A stretch of DNA of 64,000 nt from Streptomyces violaceusniger (GCA_005405945.1 BJHW01000001.1:6820001-6884000), one strand, 5' to 3'. Numbered from the stretch's first letter, positions 8,964-18,050 are shown. The notes: a model not told the origin generated them from the letters alone. Numbers and translations: made by a program.

Positions 8964-10241
8964 GTGGACACGAACGCGCATGCCGTGCGCCAGGAGAAGG
9001 AGACGAGGGAGACGAGGAAGAAGCCGCTTTCCCGGCGGCGTGTTCTGGCCCTGTCCGGCGGGGCCCTCGTCGCCGCGGGGTGCACACAGGGCGAACGGCG
9101 GCCCGCCGACGAGGCCAGTCACGCCTCCGAGGCAAAGACCCCCGCCGATGGGCCGGACGGCGCGCTGGGGGCGAACTTCAACGAGGACCCCGACAGCGTG
9201 ACCTTCGGCGAACTGCGCGAGCTCTCCGCGAGCTGGCTCCGGGGTTTCGTTCCGATGCCCGAGGTCACGGACGACGCCTCCCACCAGCGCGCCATCGCCA
9301 AGCTCCTGGACGCCCACCGCCTCGGCCACGGCACGGTGCTCTCGCTGAAGTTCCCGTACAACCACCGGCCGATACCCCGGCCGGGCAGCTCGGCCATGGC
9401 CGCGGAACTCGCCCGGGTCGACCGGGTCCTGCACACCGTCCTCGACACCGTCGACGTCCTGGCCATCGGCAACGAGCCGTTCATCGAGAGCCTTGACCAG
9501 GACCGCCGCTCGGGCGCGCTGAACGCGTTCTACGAGACGGTCGCGGAGCACATCATCGCGTACCGGAAGAAGCACTTCGGCTCGCGCTGCCGGACCCGCC
9601 TCCACATGGGGGCGCTCAACCACCTCGACAAGCCGGACAAGCGGACGCCGGCCACCGACCGCTGGCTGTCCTTCACCCGCCGGACCCCGGAGATCGAGGG
9701 CGTGGACATCCACCCCCATGTGTCCGCGCCGGAGAAGGTACAGCCCTACCTCGACTACGTCCTGCCCCGCCTCCGCGACGGCCAGAAGTTCCTGGTCACC
9801 GAGTTCTCCCTGGTCCAGCTGTGGAAGCTGCACCTGAACGACACGATCCCCGCGCGCTTCGCCCGCCGCTACCGCCTTCCGTCGGACACCCCGGTGTGGA
9901 AGGTGATCAGGGAAGCCATCGAGCAGCCCTTCCCCGAGGAGAAGTGGCGCGACTTCCTCGCCATGAGCCCCTGGTTCGAGGACAACAAGCACTTCCTGCG
10001 GGACCAGGTGCGCCGCTTCCGCGACACCGGACGCCTCGCCGTGGCCACGTACGGAGTCACCCAAGGCGCGGCCATGACCCGGAACTTCGGCCCGGACAAG
10101 CAACCCTGGCTGCTGAACAGCCTCTACGCCAACCGCACCGTGGAGCGGGCCGACGACGGTTCACCGGCCCACGCCTACGGCTTCTTCGACGACTTCCGCG
10201 CCCTCCAGCGCCCCCAGGACCACCGCCCGGCGCGGAACTGA
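8964..10241 (+). CDS. secreted lipoprotein with glycoside-hydrolase (clan GH-A-like) fold
   Basis: 425 residues. The N-terminus has a twin-arginine-like KKPLSRRRVLALSGGALVAAG followed by the lipobox LVAAGC, so it is exported and lipid-anchored. The mature part looks like a TIM-barrel glycosidase: AIGNEPFIES near residue 170 gives the Asn-Glu-Pro acid/base motif, and LVTEFSLVQLW near 280 offers a strand-7-type nucleophile glutamate. EGVDIHPHVSAPE also fits a barrel strand. GTG start has GGGAG upstream; an earlier frame start has none. It follows the kinase by 165 bases in the same direction. Substrate unknown. Confidence 0.72.
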   Translation: MDTNAHAVRQEKETRETRKKPLSRRRVLALSGGALVAAGCTQGERRPADEASHASEAKTPADGPDGALGANFNEDPDSVTFGELRELSASWLRGFVPMPEVTDDASHQRAIAKLLDAHRLGHGTVLSLKFPYNHRPIPRPGSSAMAAELARVDRVLHTVLDTVDVLAIGNEPFIESLDQDRRSGALNAFYETVAEHIIAYRKKHFGSRCRTRLHMGALNHLDKPDKRTPATDRWLSFTRRTPEIEGVDIHPHVSAPEKVQPYLDYVLPRLRDGQKFLVTEFSLVQLWKLHLNDTIPARFARRYRLPSDTPVWKVIREAIEQPFPEEKWRDFLAMSPWFEDNKHFLRDQVRRFRDTGRLAVATYGVTQGAAMTRNFGPDKQPWLLNSLYANRTVERADDGSPAHAYGFFDDFRALQRPQDHRPARN

Positions 10242-10269
10242 TCTCCCTCCGGGTCTCCTCGCACGGGGA

Positions 10270-10307
10270 ACGCACAGGCCCACGCCCATCGGGGTGGGCC
10301 TGTGCGT
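10270..10307. terminator. 14-bp hairpin between convergent genes
   Basis: ACGCACAGGCCCAC (10270-10283) pairs with 10294-10307. It sits exactly between the glycosidase-like gene (ends 10241) and the convergent hydrolase gene (ends 10307), touching the latter's stop. A bidirectional terminator is the simplest reading. Confidence 0.75.
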
Positions 10308-11293
10308 CACGCCGGAAGCGAATTCAGCCAGTCGACCAGCAGCCGATTGACCTCCTCCGGGCGCTCCTGCTGGATCCAGTGGCCGCAGTCCTCGAGGATG
10401 TGCGAGCCGACGAGCCCGGGCAGCGTGCTCGGGTACGCCTTGATCGCGTCGCCCATCCAGGCGGTCGAGGCGTCCAGGGCGCCGCCGACGAACAGCGACG
10501 GCTGGGTGATGGGCGCGCCGTCGTACTCGGCCAGGTCCTCCCAGTCCCGGTCCATGTTGCGGTAGCGGTTCAGCCCTCCGCTCAGCCCGGTCCGCTCGAA
10601 CTCACCGGCGTAGACATCGAGGTCCCCCTCGCTCAGCCAGGCGGGCAGCCGCCCGGCGGGGAACCGCTCGCGCAGCGTCCCGCCGCGCGTGACGAAGTGC
10701 GGGTCGGGCAGGTCGGGCCCGGGCATGGTGTCGGCGGACAGCGCCGCGTAGATCCCCGCCAGCCAGCCGCGCACCTCCGGCTCGATCTCCGCCTCGGCCC
10801 GGCCCGGCTCCTGGAAGTAGGAGACGTAGAACTCCTCGTCCCCGCCCATCCCGGCGAAGACCTCGGAGGGCCTGGGGCCGCCGCGCGGGGTGTACGGCAC
10901 GCTCAGCAGCCCGACCGCCCGGAACACCTCCGGGCGCAGCAGGGCGGAATGGGCGGCGATGGACGAGCCCCAGTCGTGCCCGATCACCACGGCGGACTCC
11001 TCGCCCAGCGCCTCCACCACGGCGACGTTGTCCGCCACCAGCTCCCGCATCCGGTACGCGTCCACCGCCCCGGGCCGGGACGAGCGGCCGTACCCGCGGA
11101 CGTCGACGGCGGCCACCCGGTACCCGGCCGCGGCCAGCGCGGGCAGCTGGTGGCGCCATGAGTACCAGGACTCCGGAAAGCCGTGGACGAGCAGCACCAG
11201 CGGGCCGGTGCCCTGCTCCACGAGGTGGATCCGTCCGGCGGGTGAGGGCACCAGACGGTGGGTGAGGTCGGTCGTGGGCGGCGTCTGCGGCAT
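10307..11293 (-). CDS. alpha/beta hydrolase, epoxide hydrolase type
   Basis: 328 residues. The oxyanion motif HGFPESWYSWRHQLP, the nucleophile elbow GHDWGSSIA with Asp as nucleophile, and the C-terminal CGHWIQQERPEE with the catalytic His are those of soluble epoxide hydrolases; the two cap tyrosines are plausibly in SYFQEPGRAE and LNRYRNMDRDW. The start MPQTPPTTDL at 11293 has GGGAGG upstream; an in-frame extension to 11464 would overlap the promoter of the divergent GYD gene and is unlikely. Single gene. Natural epoxide unknown. Confidence 0.88.
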   Translation of the reverse strand: MPQTPPTTDLTHRLVPSPAGRIHLVEQGTGPLVLLVHGFPESWYSWRHQLPALAAAGYRVAAVDVRGYGRSSRPGAVDAYRMRELVADNVAVVEALGEESAVVIGHDWGSSIAAHSALLRPEVFRAVGLLSVPYTPRGGPRPSEVFAGMGGDEEFYVSYFQEPGRAEAEIEPEVRGWLAGIYAALSADTMPGPDLPDPHFVTRGGTLRERFPAGRLPAWLSEGDLDVYAGEFERTGLSGGLNRYRNMDRDWEDLAEYDGAPITQPSLFVGGALDASTAWMGDAIKAYPSTLPGLVGSHILEDCGHWIQQERPEEVNRLLVDWLNSLPA

Positions 11294-11492
11294 GGTTCCC
11301 TCCCGGGGCGTGCTGGGTGTTCTCTGCGGCGGCCGATGGGTCCGAGCCTGCCGCGCGGCCGTGGATTCGGACCACACCTGTTGCCGGTTCGGCAAACCGC
11401 TCCGGTCGCTCGCCGACGCGCCAGATGTGCGGATTCGTGATGTTACTTCCAGAATTGATCGCACGGTGAGTCTTCTCGTGGAGGTGAGGGCC

Positions 11493-11789
11493 GTGGCGAC
11501 CTACATCGCGCTGCTGAACTGGACCGAGCAGGGAGTGCGCGCCTACAAGGACACCACGCAGCGCACCGAGGACTTCGCCGCGGCGCTGAGCAAGCTCGGG
11601 GCGCGGCTCGTGGACATCTACTGGACGGACGGGCCGTACGACCTCGTCTGCATCGTCGAGGCCCCGGACGACGAGACCGCGACCGCCGCGTCGTTGCAGC
11701 TCAGCGCGTTGGGCAATGTCCGCACCACGACCCTGCGGGCCTTCGGCCGGGAGGATATGGGCCGCATCATCGCCAAGGTCGCCGGCTGA
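11493..11789 (+). CDS. GYD-domain small protein
   Basis: 98 residues forming one ferredoxin-like GYD domain: TYIALLNWTEQGVRAYKDT, then LVDIYWTDGPYDLVCIVEAPDDET with the GPYD variant of the name-giving motif, ending LRAFGREDMGRII. Such proteins are small, cytoplasmic and of unknown role; some are stress-linked. The GTG at 11493 follows GGAGGTGAGG, a strong ribosome site. It diverges from the epoxide hydrolase gene and is closed by the hairpin at 11891-11925. Confidence 0.85.
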   Translation: MATYIALLNWTEQGVRAYKDTTQRTEDFAAALSKLGARLVDIYWTDGPYDLVCIVEAPDDETATAASLQLSALGNVRTTTLRAFGREDMGRIIAKVAG

Positions 11790-11890
11790 GGCGGTGCGTC
11801 AGCGTGTCCTCGCCGGCGCCGAGGTCGGTGGAGGCGAGGAGTAGGTCTGGTCGGTGGTGTTGTCGTAGGTGACGATCGCCGTGTTCGGCC

Positions 11891-11925
11891 GGTGGCCCGG
11901 CCCGGAAAAGCCGGGCCGGGCCACC
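11891..11925. terminator. perfect 15-bp hairpin, loop AAAAG
   Basis: 11891-11905 and 11911-11925 are exact reverse complements. It lies between the convergent GYD and FG-GAP genes, a bidirectional intrinsic-type terminator. Confidence 0.8.
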
Positions 11926-11945
11926 GAACCAACAACAACCCGGTG

Positions 11946-13411
11946 CTACTTCGTGGCGGGCCCGGACAGCTCCTTGCCGAAGGCGGCGTCGGTCGCCGGG
12001 GAGCCGAGATCGCCCGGTCCGATGAGGGCGGAGCCCTCGGCGGTGAGTCCGTCGGCGCCCGCGTACAGCAGGGCCACCGCGCCCGCGCCCTCGGTCCGGT
12101 TCGGGACCCCGACGGCCAGGTCGGGCTTGCCGTCGCCGTTGTAGTCGGCCGGCGAGATGGCGTCGCCGAACCAGTCGCCGCCCACCATGTCGCCGGGGAC
12201 GCCCTCGGTGTCGAGGGAGAAGGTCTGCGCACCCGCGTCGGTCAGCCAGTCCTTGGTGCCCTTGAGCACCGTGATGGCACCGGCGTCGTTGTAGCCCCCG
12301 GGGGCCTCGGCGTCGGTGTCGCTGACGACGAGGTCGTCGTGGCCGTCGCCGTTGATGTCGGTGAGCCGGGCGGCGATGCCGTTCTGGGCCTTGCCCGTCC
12401 AGTTCACCGGATGGTCGGTGTCCAGCCCCTCGGCCGTGCCCGGGTACGTCCGCAGGCGCGCGTCGTCCGGGCCGTCCGTGAAGCCGGTGTCCGTGACGAC
12501 GTCGTCCTTGCCGTCGCCGTTGATGTCACCCACCACGGCCCGGTACGAGGCGAACGGCAGCGGTACGTCCTTGCCCAGCGAGGTGTTCTTCAGCCCCCGG
12601 ACGAACCGGGCAGCACGCCGAGCGTGCCCTCGTCGGCGGGGTCGTCCTGGTAGGCGACGGTGACCAGGTCGGCGAAGCCGTCCCCGTTGATGTCGCCGGA
12701 GGACAGGTGCTCTATGCCCGCACCGCCGCCGGGCGGGGTGACGCCGGTCATCTTCGGGGTGGCCGTCTCGCGCAGGTTCGCCGCGCCGTTCACGACCTGG
12801 ACCTCGGTGCCGTCCGAGATGGCGATGTCGTCGCGGCCGTCGTGGTTGTAGTCGCCCACGGCCATCGTGTCGCCGAACAGCGCGTAGGCGGTGGCCTTGG
12901 GCGCGTGGAAGGCGATGGCGTCGCTGGAGAGGCCGTCCTTGGAGCCGAAGACGACCGTGACCGAACCGGCCCGCTTGGCGCTGCCGATGGCCTCGTAGTT
13001 CGCGGCGACGATCAGGTCGCCGTACCCGTCCCCGTCCACATCGCCGCGCACCACGGCTGAGCCGAAGTGGTCCCCGGCCTCGGGGGTCCCGGGAATCCCC
13101 GGGCTGGCCTGCGACAACGTGCCGTGCCGCCCGGTGTCGACCCCGGCCTTCGCCCCGTAGGTCACACCCACGTAGCCCGCCTTGGACTTCCCCGAAACGG
13201 TCCCGTCGGGCGCGCCCACGCCGAGGTCGGCATAGCCGTCGCCGTCGATATCGCCCGGTGTGGTCTTGCCTGCCGCGGCAGCCGTGGGGGAGGGCTGCTT
13301 CTGGTCGGTCCCGTCGCCGTTCGGCACCACGGCGCCGGCCCCGGCGGCCACAGCGGCGGTCACGACGGCACCCACCGCCACGCCCACCACACCTCGGGTT
13401 CTATTGCGCAC
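11946..13411 (-). CDS. secreted FG-GAP / VCBS repeat protein, one frameshift
   Basis: About 488 residues when repaired. The N-terminus RNRTRGVVGVAVGAVV plus an Ala-rich stretch is a signal peptide. The mature part is a run of FG-GAP repeats, each with a calcium-binding loop such as DIDGDGYADL, DVDGDGYGDL, DYNHDGRDDI, DINGDGFADL and DINGDGKDDV, as in integrin-like beta-propellers. The frame breaks at the C5 run 12594-12598; one added base continues GSSGG into LKNTSLGKDVPLPF. The GTG at 13411 has GGAGG just upstream. Function unknown; such proteins are extracellular and often bind calcium. Confidence 0.85.
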
Positions 13412-13867
13412 AAATCCTCCATGAGTAACGCATCGGTCGCCCTTGAGCCCCGACCGCCACCTGTCTCCCCCGGCGGCCGGATAAGGAAGGGTCATGGAAG
13501 GAGAGCTGTCCGGAAGCTGAACGGTTGCATAATCAAAGGAAAACGAGACAGGGTCGTGACCAACGCCGGGCGTGGCCCAACTCCCGTGCTGGGTGTGGAA
13601 CTTGAGCCCAAAGGTGGAGAAGCCGGACGCATCGCGGACGGCCGCCGTGCCCGCGTCAACGAGATGCCCTGGCCGCGTACGCCACCCTCCGTCACTGACC
13701 GTGAAGGCCCCCATGTCCCCGGCCCGCGTGCGCCCCGGCCCGCGTGCGCCCTGCCCCGCCCCGTCGCAATCTGGACGCATGAGCCGTCGGCGCCCGGCGA
13801 AGGGGGACCCATCGACCACGCCGACGGGCTCTCCCGCCCCCGCCGGTCCACCCCTGGAGGTCTCGCC
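13412..13867. other. divergent intergenic region, no gene seen
   Basis: 456 bases between the FG-GAP gene and the cupin gene. No frame here looks coding. The only notable patch is an AT-rich stretch around 13524-13550 including TTGCATAATC, which could be a -10 element. No clear repeats or hairpins were found. Confidence 0.5.
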
Positions 13868-14314
13868 ATGTCGAGCAAAGAGTCGATGGCAGGCAGCGCC
13901 GAGAGCCAAGCGCGCTTGGCGGCGCTGAGCTCGGCGATCACCGTGCTGCAGTCGGCGAAGCCGCCGTTCGTGCCGGAGGGGGCGGAGGGGATGACGATCC
14001 GCGTCGACTACCCGCCCGGCGACCCCGGCCTTCCCCCGCACCGGCACTCGGGCCCCGCTTTCGGCTACGTGCTGGAGGGCGAGATGCTCTTCGAGCTGGA
14101 AGGCGAGCCGGAGCGAGTGATCAGGGCGGGGGAGACGTTCTGGGAGCCGGGCGGCGACGTCATCCACTACCAGGACGGGAACAACCGGACGGACGCCTGG
14201 AGCCGCTTCATCGTCACCATGCTCTGCGCGCCGGGCCGGCCCATGGTCACCCTGGTCGACGACGAGGAACTGGCCCAGCGCCAACACCTACGGGCTCCCC
14301 GCCCGGGTGCGTGA
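13868..14314 (+). CDS. cupin-domain protein
   Basis: 148 residues. One cupin barrel: the first metal motif is PPHRHSGPAFGYVLEGEMLFE (split H-x-H ... E pattern) and the second is GDVIHYQDGNN with one His, so an incomplete but plausible metal site. The N-terminus SSKESMAGSAESQARLAALSS is not a signal peptide. ATG at 13868 has GGAGG eight bases upstream. It may bind a small molecule or act as a simple isomerase or dioxygenase; nothing nearby decides. It converges on the LysE gene. Confidence 0.82.
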   Translation: MSSKESMAGSAESQARLAALSSAITVLQSAKPPFVPEGAEGMTIRVDYPPGDPGLPPHRHSGPAFGYVLEGEMLFELEGEPERVIRAGETFWEPGGDVIHYQDGNNRTDAWSRFIVTMLCAPGRPMVTLVDDEELAQRQHLRAPRPGA

Positions 14315-14323
14315 TCGATCGCC

Positions 14324-14372
14324 GACGCCGCACTGGGGCGCCAATCCGCTGCTGACGCCGCACTGGGGCGCC
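14324..14372. repeat. two 19-bp direct repeats, 30 bp apart
   Basis: GACGCCGCACTGGGGCGCC occurs at 14324-14342 and again at 14354-14372, just after the cupin stop codon. It looks like a recent small tandem duplication in the gap between convergent genes. Confidence 0.8.
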
Positions 14373-14383
14373 GAACACCGGGG

Positions 14384-15034
14384 TCAGTCGGCGCGGCCGG
14401 TCGCCGCCACGGTCACGCCCAGGCCGATCATCGCGAGACCACCCGCCCCGCCGACCATCGACAGCCGCCGGTCCGAGCGGGCGAACCAGGAACGGGCCGC
14501 CGAGGCGCCCAGGCCCCAGAGGGTGTCAGTGATCAGCCCGATGGTGATCGGGACCAGGCCCAGCACCATCATCTGCAGGGGCAGGTGGCCCGCCGAGTGG
14601 TTGACGAACTGCGGGAGCACCGCCGCGAAGAAGACGATGCCCTTCGGGTTCGTGACGCCGACGAAAATGCCGTCCAGGATCGTGCGCAGATCGCCGCGCC
14701 GCGCACGGGCCGGGGCCTCCGTGTCCGGGTCCGTCACGCGCATGTCCCTGCGGTGCCGGAACGCCTGCACGCCCAGATGGACGAGATACGCCGCCCCTGC
14801 CAGCTTCACGCCCGTGAAGACCGCCGCCGAGCTCTCCACCAGCGCACCGAGACCCCACGCCACGGCGATCACGAGCAGGTAGGAGCCGACCACGTTGCCG
14901 AGGACCGTCTCCAGGGCCGTACGACGGCCGTAGGCGAGGGCCCGGCCGACCACGAACAGCACACTCGGCCCCGGAATCACGATCACCAGTAGCGACATCG
15001 CCGCGAACGCGAGAATGCTCTCCGTGGACACCAT
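14384..15034 (-). CDS. LysE/RhtB-family amino-acid exporter
   Basis: 216 residues, the normal length. Membrane segments start at FAAMSLLVIVIPGPSVLFVV (with the conserved PGP of this family), and the middle has the typical VGVTNPKGIVFFAAVLPQFV. Six segments can be traced. It would export an amino acid or homoserine lactone-like solute by proton exchange. The ATG at 15034 has AGGAGGGG upstream; the alternative start at 15073 adds a non-family basic extension. No linked LysG-type regulator is seen. Confidence 0.88.
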   Translation of the reverse strand: MVSTESILAFAAMSLLVIVIPGPSVLFVVGRALAYGRRTALETVLGNVVGSYLLVIAVAWGLGALVESSAAVFTGVKLAGAAYLVHLGVQAFRHRRDMRVTDPDTEAPARARRGDLRTILDGIFVGVTNPKGIVFFAAVLPQFVNHSAGHLPLQMMVLGLVPITIGLITDTLWGLGASAARSWFARSDRRLSMVGGAGGLAMIGLGVTVAATGRAD

Positions 15035-15369
15035 ATGTCTGCCCCTCCTGGGCCGGCTCAGTACAGGAGGCATTCAAACAGAAGCCGGAACGTCCGCTCC
15101 AGACCCATCCGCACGCGGACCGCGGCGGTGAGCTCCGGCGCCCGGAACCCGCATTCACCTCGGAGCCCTCATTCACTCCGGAGCCCTCATTCACCCCGGC
15201 GGCGAGTTCACCGAAAAGGCGGTTCGCCGTGGGCGAGTTGAATTGGCGTTCCAGTTCCGCTCGGGCGATCTGCTTGCGGAACTCTCCTTCGTAGGACGCA
15301 TCACCGGCGTTGTGCATGATCTCAGTGATCAACATTGCGCCTTGGATCGAAAAACGTCAACATAGAAGA
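15035..15369. other. intergenic region with three 18-bp repeats and a doubtful minus-strand peptide
   Basis: 335 bases between the LysE and ArsR genes. Three imperfect 18-bp tandem units occupy 15151-15204. On the minus strand a frame from ATG 15335 (or 15317) reads HNAGDASYEGEFRKQIARA and then repeats GVNEGS three times over these units, but it has no clear ribosome site and runs without a stop into the LysE gene. I regard it as an unsupported or broken coding region. TCAACAT occurs at 15329-15335 and 15357-15363, close to the ArsR start, a possible operator. Confidence 0.4.
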
Positions 15370-15771
15370 ATGTCGAAACAAGGGCTTGCGGGGCTCGGCC
15401 AGGACGGCGTCGACGACTGCTGCCCAGGGCTGCTGACCGCTCCCCTGGACGAGGCGTGGTCCGTCGAGCTGGCGAAGGTGTTCAAGGCGCTGGGCGACCC
15501 GATCCGGCTGCGGCTGCTGTCGATGATCGCTTCCCGGGCCGGGGGCGAGGTGTGCGTCTGTGACCTCACTCCCGCCTTCGACCTGTCGCAGCCGACGATC
15601 TCCCATCACCTGAAGCTGCTGCGGCAGGCCGGGCTGATCGACTGCGAGCGCCGTGGCACGTGGGTCTACTACTGGCTGCTGCCGGAGATGACCGACCGGC
15701 TCGCCGGGATCCTCACCCGCCCCGCCGGAAGGCCTCTGCCCGAGCCCGCCGGAACGGCGGGGGACGCCTGA
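15370..15771 (+). CDS. ArsR-family arsenic/metalloid-responsive repressor
   Basis: 133 residues. The winged HTH includes VFKALGDPIRLRLLSMIA and the recognition helix SQPTISHHLKLLRQAGL. It carries the arsenic-sensing CVCDL motif in the first helix of the HTH, and a CC pair near the N-terminus (DDCCPG) as in actinobacterial ArsR proteins with a third thiolate. It should leave its operator on binding As(III). No intact ars transport or reductase gene follows; only a C-terminal stump of arsC lies directly downstream, so the regulator seems to have lost its operon. Confidence 0.9.
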   Translation: MSKQGLAGLGQDGVDDCCPGLLTAPLDEAWSVELAKVFKALGDPIRLRLLSMIASRAGGEVCVCDLTPAFDLSQPTISHHLKLLRQAGLIDCERRGTWVYYWLLPEMTDRLAGILTRPAGRPLPEPAGTAGDA

Positions 15772-15785
15772 AGGCCGCCGACCCC

Positions 15786-15887
15786 ATGACGGCGTCCCCA
15801 ATCGCGGCGGTGCGCCCGATCCGTGACGAGATCCAGGCCCGCGTTCAGAGCCTCGTCGGTGAACCTGCCACTGGAGGCCGCGGGTGA
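15786..15887 (+). pseudogene. arsC: C-terminal stump of an arsenate reductase (ArsC, low-molecular-weight phosphatase type)
   Basis: A short frame ends AVRPIRDEIQARVQSLVGE and a stop. This strongly resembles the last helix of actinobacterial ArsC proteins (typically RxIRDEIxxRVxxLL). The catalytic CX5R loop and the rest are absent. It lies 15 bases after the arsR stop, where arsC or the arsenite exporter would be expected. Identification rests on about 20 residues, so it is tentative. Confidence 0.45.
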
Positions 15888-16043
15888 TCCCTCCCGCCGG
15901 ACGATCCGCATCACCGGCCTGACCTGGCCGAGCGCGCCGACGGAAAGGGTGCTGGGTCCGCTCAATCCGGCGGAGGGACGGCCAGGCGGCACGCCGCCGC
16001 CTGGCCCGGGCTCGCCGCCGCCAAGGACGTCTGCTGACGTCCC

Positions 16044-16909
16044 TCAGCCCAGCACCCGCCCGAGGAAGCCGCGCAGGTAACCCGCGACGACGTCCAGGTG
16101 GCTCTCCAGCAGGAAGTGACCGCCGTTGATCAGGTGTACTTCGGCGTCCTTGGCGTCGCGGGCGAAGGCCCGCGCGCCTGCCGGGCCGAAGATTTCGTCG
16201 TTGCGGCCCCACACGGCGAGCACCGGGACCTCGCTGGTGCGCAGGAACTCGTGCAGCAGCGGGTAGAGCGGGCGGTTGTTCTGGTAGTCGCGGAACAGCG
16301 CCAGCTGGACCTCGTCGTTGCCCTCGCGGGAGACAAGGGCGAAGTCGTGCTCCCAGGTGTCCGGGCTGACCAGGCTCGGGTCGGGCACGCCGTGCAGGTA
16401 CTGCCAGCGGATGGCGTCGATACCCAGCGCGGCGCGGACGGCGGGTTCGGTGTCGGGGCCGGGGTTCGCCCCGTAGGCCCAGACGTCGGTCCAGAACGAC
16501 TCGACAAAGCCGTCCTCGTAGCCGTTGCCGTTCTGGGTGACGAGGGCGGAGATCCGTTCGGGGTGCCTGAGGGCGAGGCGCCATCCGATGGGGGCGCCGT
16601 AGTCCTGGACGTAGAGGGCGTAGCGGTCCAGGCCCAGCTGGTCGAGCAGTCCGGAGGTGAGTTCGGCGAGGGCGTCGAAGGTGTAGGTGAACTCTCCTGT
16701 GCGGGGGCGGCGGAGTGGCCGAAGCCGAGGTGGTCCGGCGCGATGACGTGGTAGTCGTCGGCCAGTAGCGGGATGAGTTCGCGGAACATGAACGAGCTGG
16801 TCGGGTAGCCGTGCAGCAGGACGATCGCGGGGGCGTCGGCGGGGCCGGCTTCGCGGTAGAAGATCTCGTGGCCGTCGACGGTGGTGGTCCGGTGGTGCAC
16901 CGAGTTCAT
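16044..16909 (-). CDS. alpha/beta hydrolase (haloalkane dehalogenase/epoxide hydrolase-like), one frameshift
   Basis: About 288 residues after repair. HGYPTSSFMFRELIPLL gives the oxyanion loop, YVQDYGAPIGWRLA the nucleophile elbow with Asp, and NGGHFLLESHLDVV the catalytic His; the acid is likely in GRNDEIFGP. The frame changes near 16694-16698 (AAPAQ to EFTYTFDALAELT); one added base links both parts and the rest is fully open. It diverges from the CGNR regulator gene across a 100-base region with repeated GGTTAG sites, so that regulator probably controls it. Confidence 0.85.
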
Positions 16910-17011
16910 TATAACCTCTTTAGATGCTTGATCCGGTTAGGTTCTTCCATGCAAGCATGAGGTGAGCTAACCTGTCAAAGGATTCAATCTGGTTAGAGGG
17001 GGTGGCGTCCG
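16910..17011. promoter_or_regulatory. divergent promoter with nested inverted repeats
   Basis: GGTTAG occurs at 16935-16940 and 16991-16996, with its inverse CTAACC at 16967-16972. An outer dyad ATGCTTG (16924-16930) / CAAGCAT (16952-16958) overlaps. These are the best operator candidates for the CGNR protein, controlling both divergent genes. Inference only. Confidence 0.5.
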
Positions 17012-17490
17012 ATGGACGCGCTGCTGGACCTGCTCAACAGCAGGCCACTGGTCAACGGCGAGGAACAGGACGCGCTCGGCGACCCGGACAGCGGCAGGCG
17101 CTGGGCACGGGAGCACGGCGGCGACGGCAGCCTCGCGGAACTGGCGCTGTTGCGCGAGGCACGGGACGCCCTGCGGGACGTGGTGCGCGGAGAAAGCTCG
17201 CCCGCCGTGCTGGGCCCGCTGCTCGAAGGGGTCCACCAGATTCCGGAGATCACGTCGGATGGTCTTCAGTGGACAGTCGAGACTCCCCCCACGCCCGGCT
17301 TGCCGTCGAGGTGATCCTCGCCTGGGCCGCCACCGAGAAGCGACTGCCCGGCCGACTCCGCCCCTGCGCCAACGCCGAGTGCCAGCTGTTCCTGCTCGAC
17401 CGCAGCCGCGCCAACCGCGCCCGCTGGTGCTCAATGGCTGTCTGCGGCAACCGCGAAAAAGCACGCCGCCACTACGAACGCACCCGCTGA
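17012..17490 (+). CDS. CGNR zinc-finger protein (ABATE domain regulator), one frameshift
   Basis: About 159 residues after repair. The N-terminal ABATE-type domain starts MDALLDLLNSRPLVNG; the C-terminal CGNR zinc finger has CANAECQLFLLDRS then WCSMAVCGNREKARRHY, giving four cysteines and the name motif. The break is in the C6 run 17285-17290; one added base joins VETPP to ARLAVEVILAW. These proteins are thought to be DNA-binding regulators of stress or drug-response genes. It diverges from the hydrolase gene at 16909. Confidence 0.85.
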
Positions 17491-17571
17491 CCTCGCGAGC
17501 CCGCAGACCGAGCGCCGCCGGGCCGATGCCGAGGAGCGGCCGAGGGGATACTCAGTGCCCTGGCGGGGGCC

Positions 17572-17952
17572 TCAGTCGCCGTGGGCGACCGGCTCGGGAT
17601 CGGCGTCGAGCGCATCGAGCACCGCGTCGCCGTTCGCCCTCGCCCACTCGGTCAGCATGTGGATCGGATCGATCAGCGTCGCCCCGAGCGGGGTGAGCTC
17701 GTACTCGACGCGGGGCGGCACCTCGGCGTAGGCGTGGCGGCGGATGAGCCCGTGGGCCTCGAGCCGTCGGAGCGTCTGGGTGAGCATCTTGCGGGAGATG
17801 CCGCCGATCATCTCGATCAGCTCGCCATGGCGCACCGGGCCCTCGCTGAGGCCGTAGAGCACGACCGCCGTCCACTTGTCGGCGATCAGCTCGACCGCCA
17901 GACGCGCCGGACAGTCGGCGAGAAAGGGACCACCGGGACCGAAACCGCTCAT
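17572..17952 (-). CDS. HxlR-family winged-helix regulator, QorR-like
   Basis: 126 residues. Family marks: a cysteine close to the N-terminus (LADCPARLAVELIADKWT), RHGELIEMIGGISRKML with the recognition helix, and the wing RHAYAEVPPRVEYELT. In HxlR proteins such as QorR and HypR that cysteine senses disulphide or quinone stress. It diverges from a quinone oxidoreductase-like gene across 98 bases, the same arrangement as qorR with its reductase in Corynebacterium, so redox control of that gene is the likely role. Confidence 0.88.
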   Translation of the reverse strand: MSGFGPGGPFLADCPARLAVELIADKWTAVVLYGLSEGPVRHGELIEMIGGISRKMLTQTLRRLEAHGLIRRHAYAEVPPRVEYELTPLGATLIDPIHMLTEWARANGDAVLDALDADPEPVAHGD

Positions 17953-18050
17953 GGCGCCAAGGTACCTGCGCCACAGGCACCTGATGGTTCCTGTCGGAAA
18001 CCTAGCCTGGGTTCTCTCCCCCTCCCAACCCCTCCCAAGCCAGGAGAGTC
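17953..18050. promoter_or_regulatory. divergent promoter with HxlR-type repeat sites
   Basis: AGGTACCT (17960-17967) and AGGCACCT (17975-17982) form a 15-bp-spaced pair, followed by the dyad GGTTCC-TGTC-GGAAACC at 17986-18002. HxlR regulators bind such paired sites. The Shine-Dalgarno AGGAG for the reductase lies at about 18041. Binding is inferred. Confidence 0.5.

Noticed and set aside
11293..11464. Longer N-terminus for the epoxide hydrolase
   Set aside because: The extension is low in family similarity and would cover the divergent GYD promoter; the ATG at 11293 has its own ribosome site.
16935..16972. GGTTAG ... CTAACC as an iron box
   Set aside because: Half-sites are about 26 bases apart instead of adjacent, and the genes are not iron-related; more likely a CGNR-protein site.
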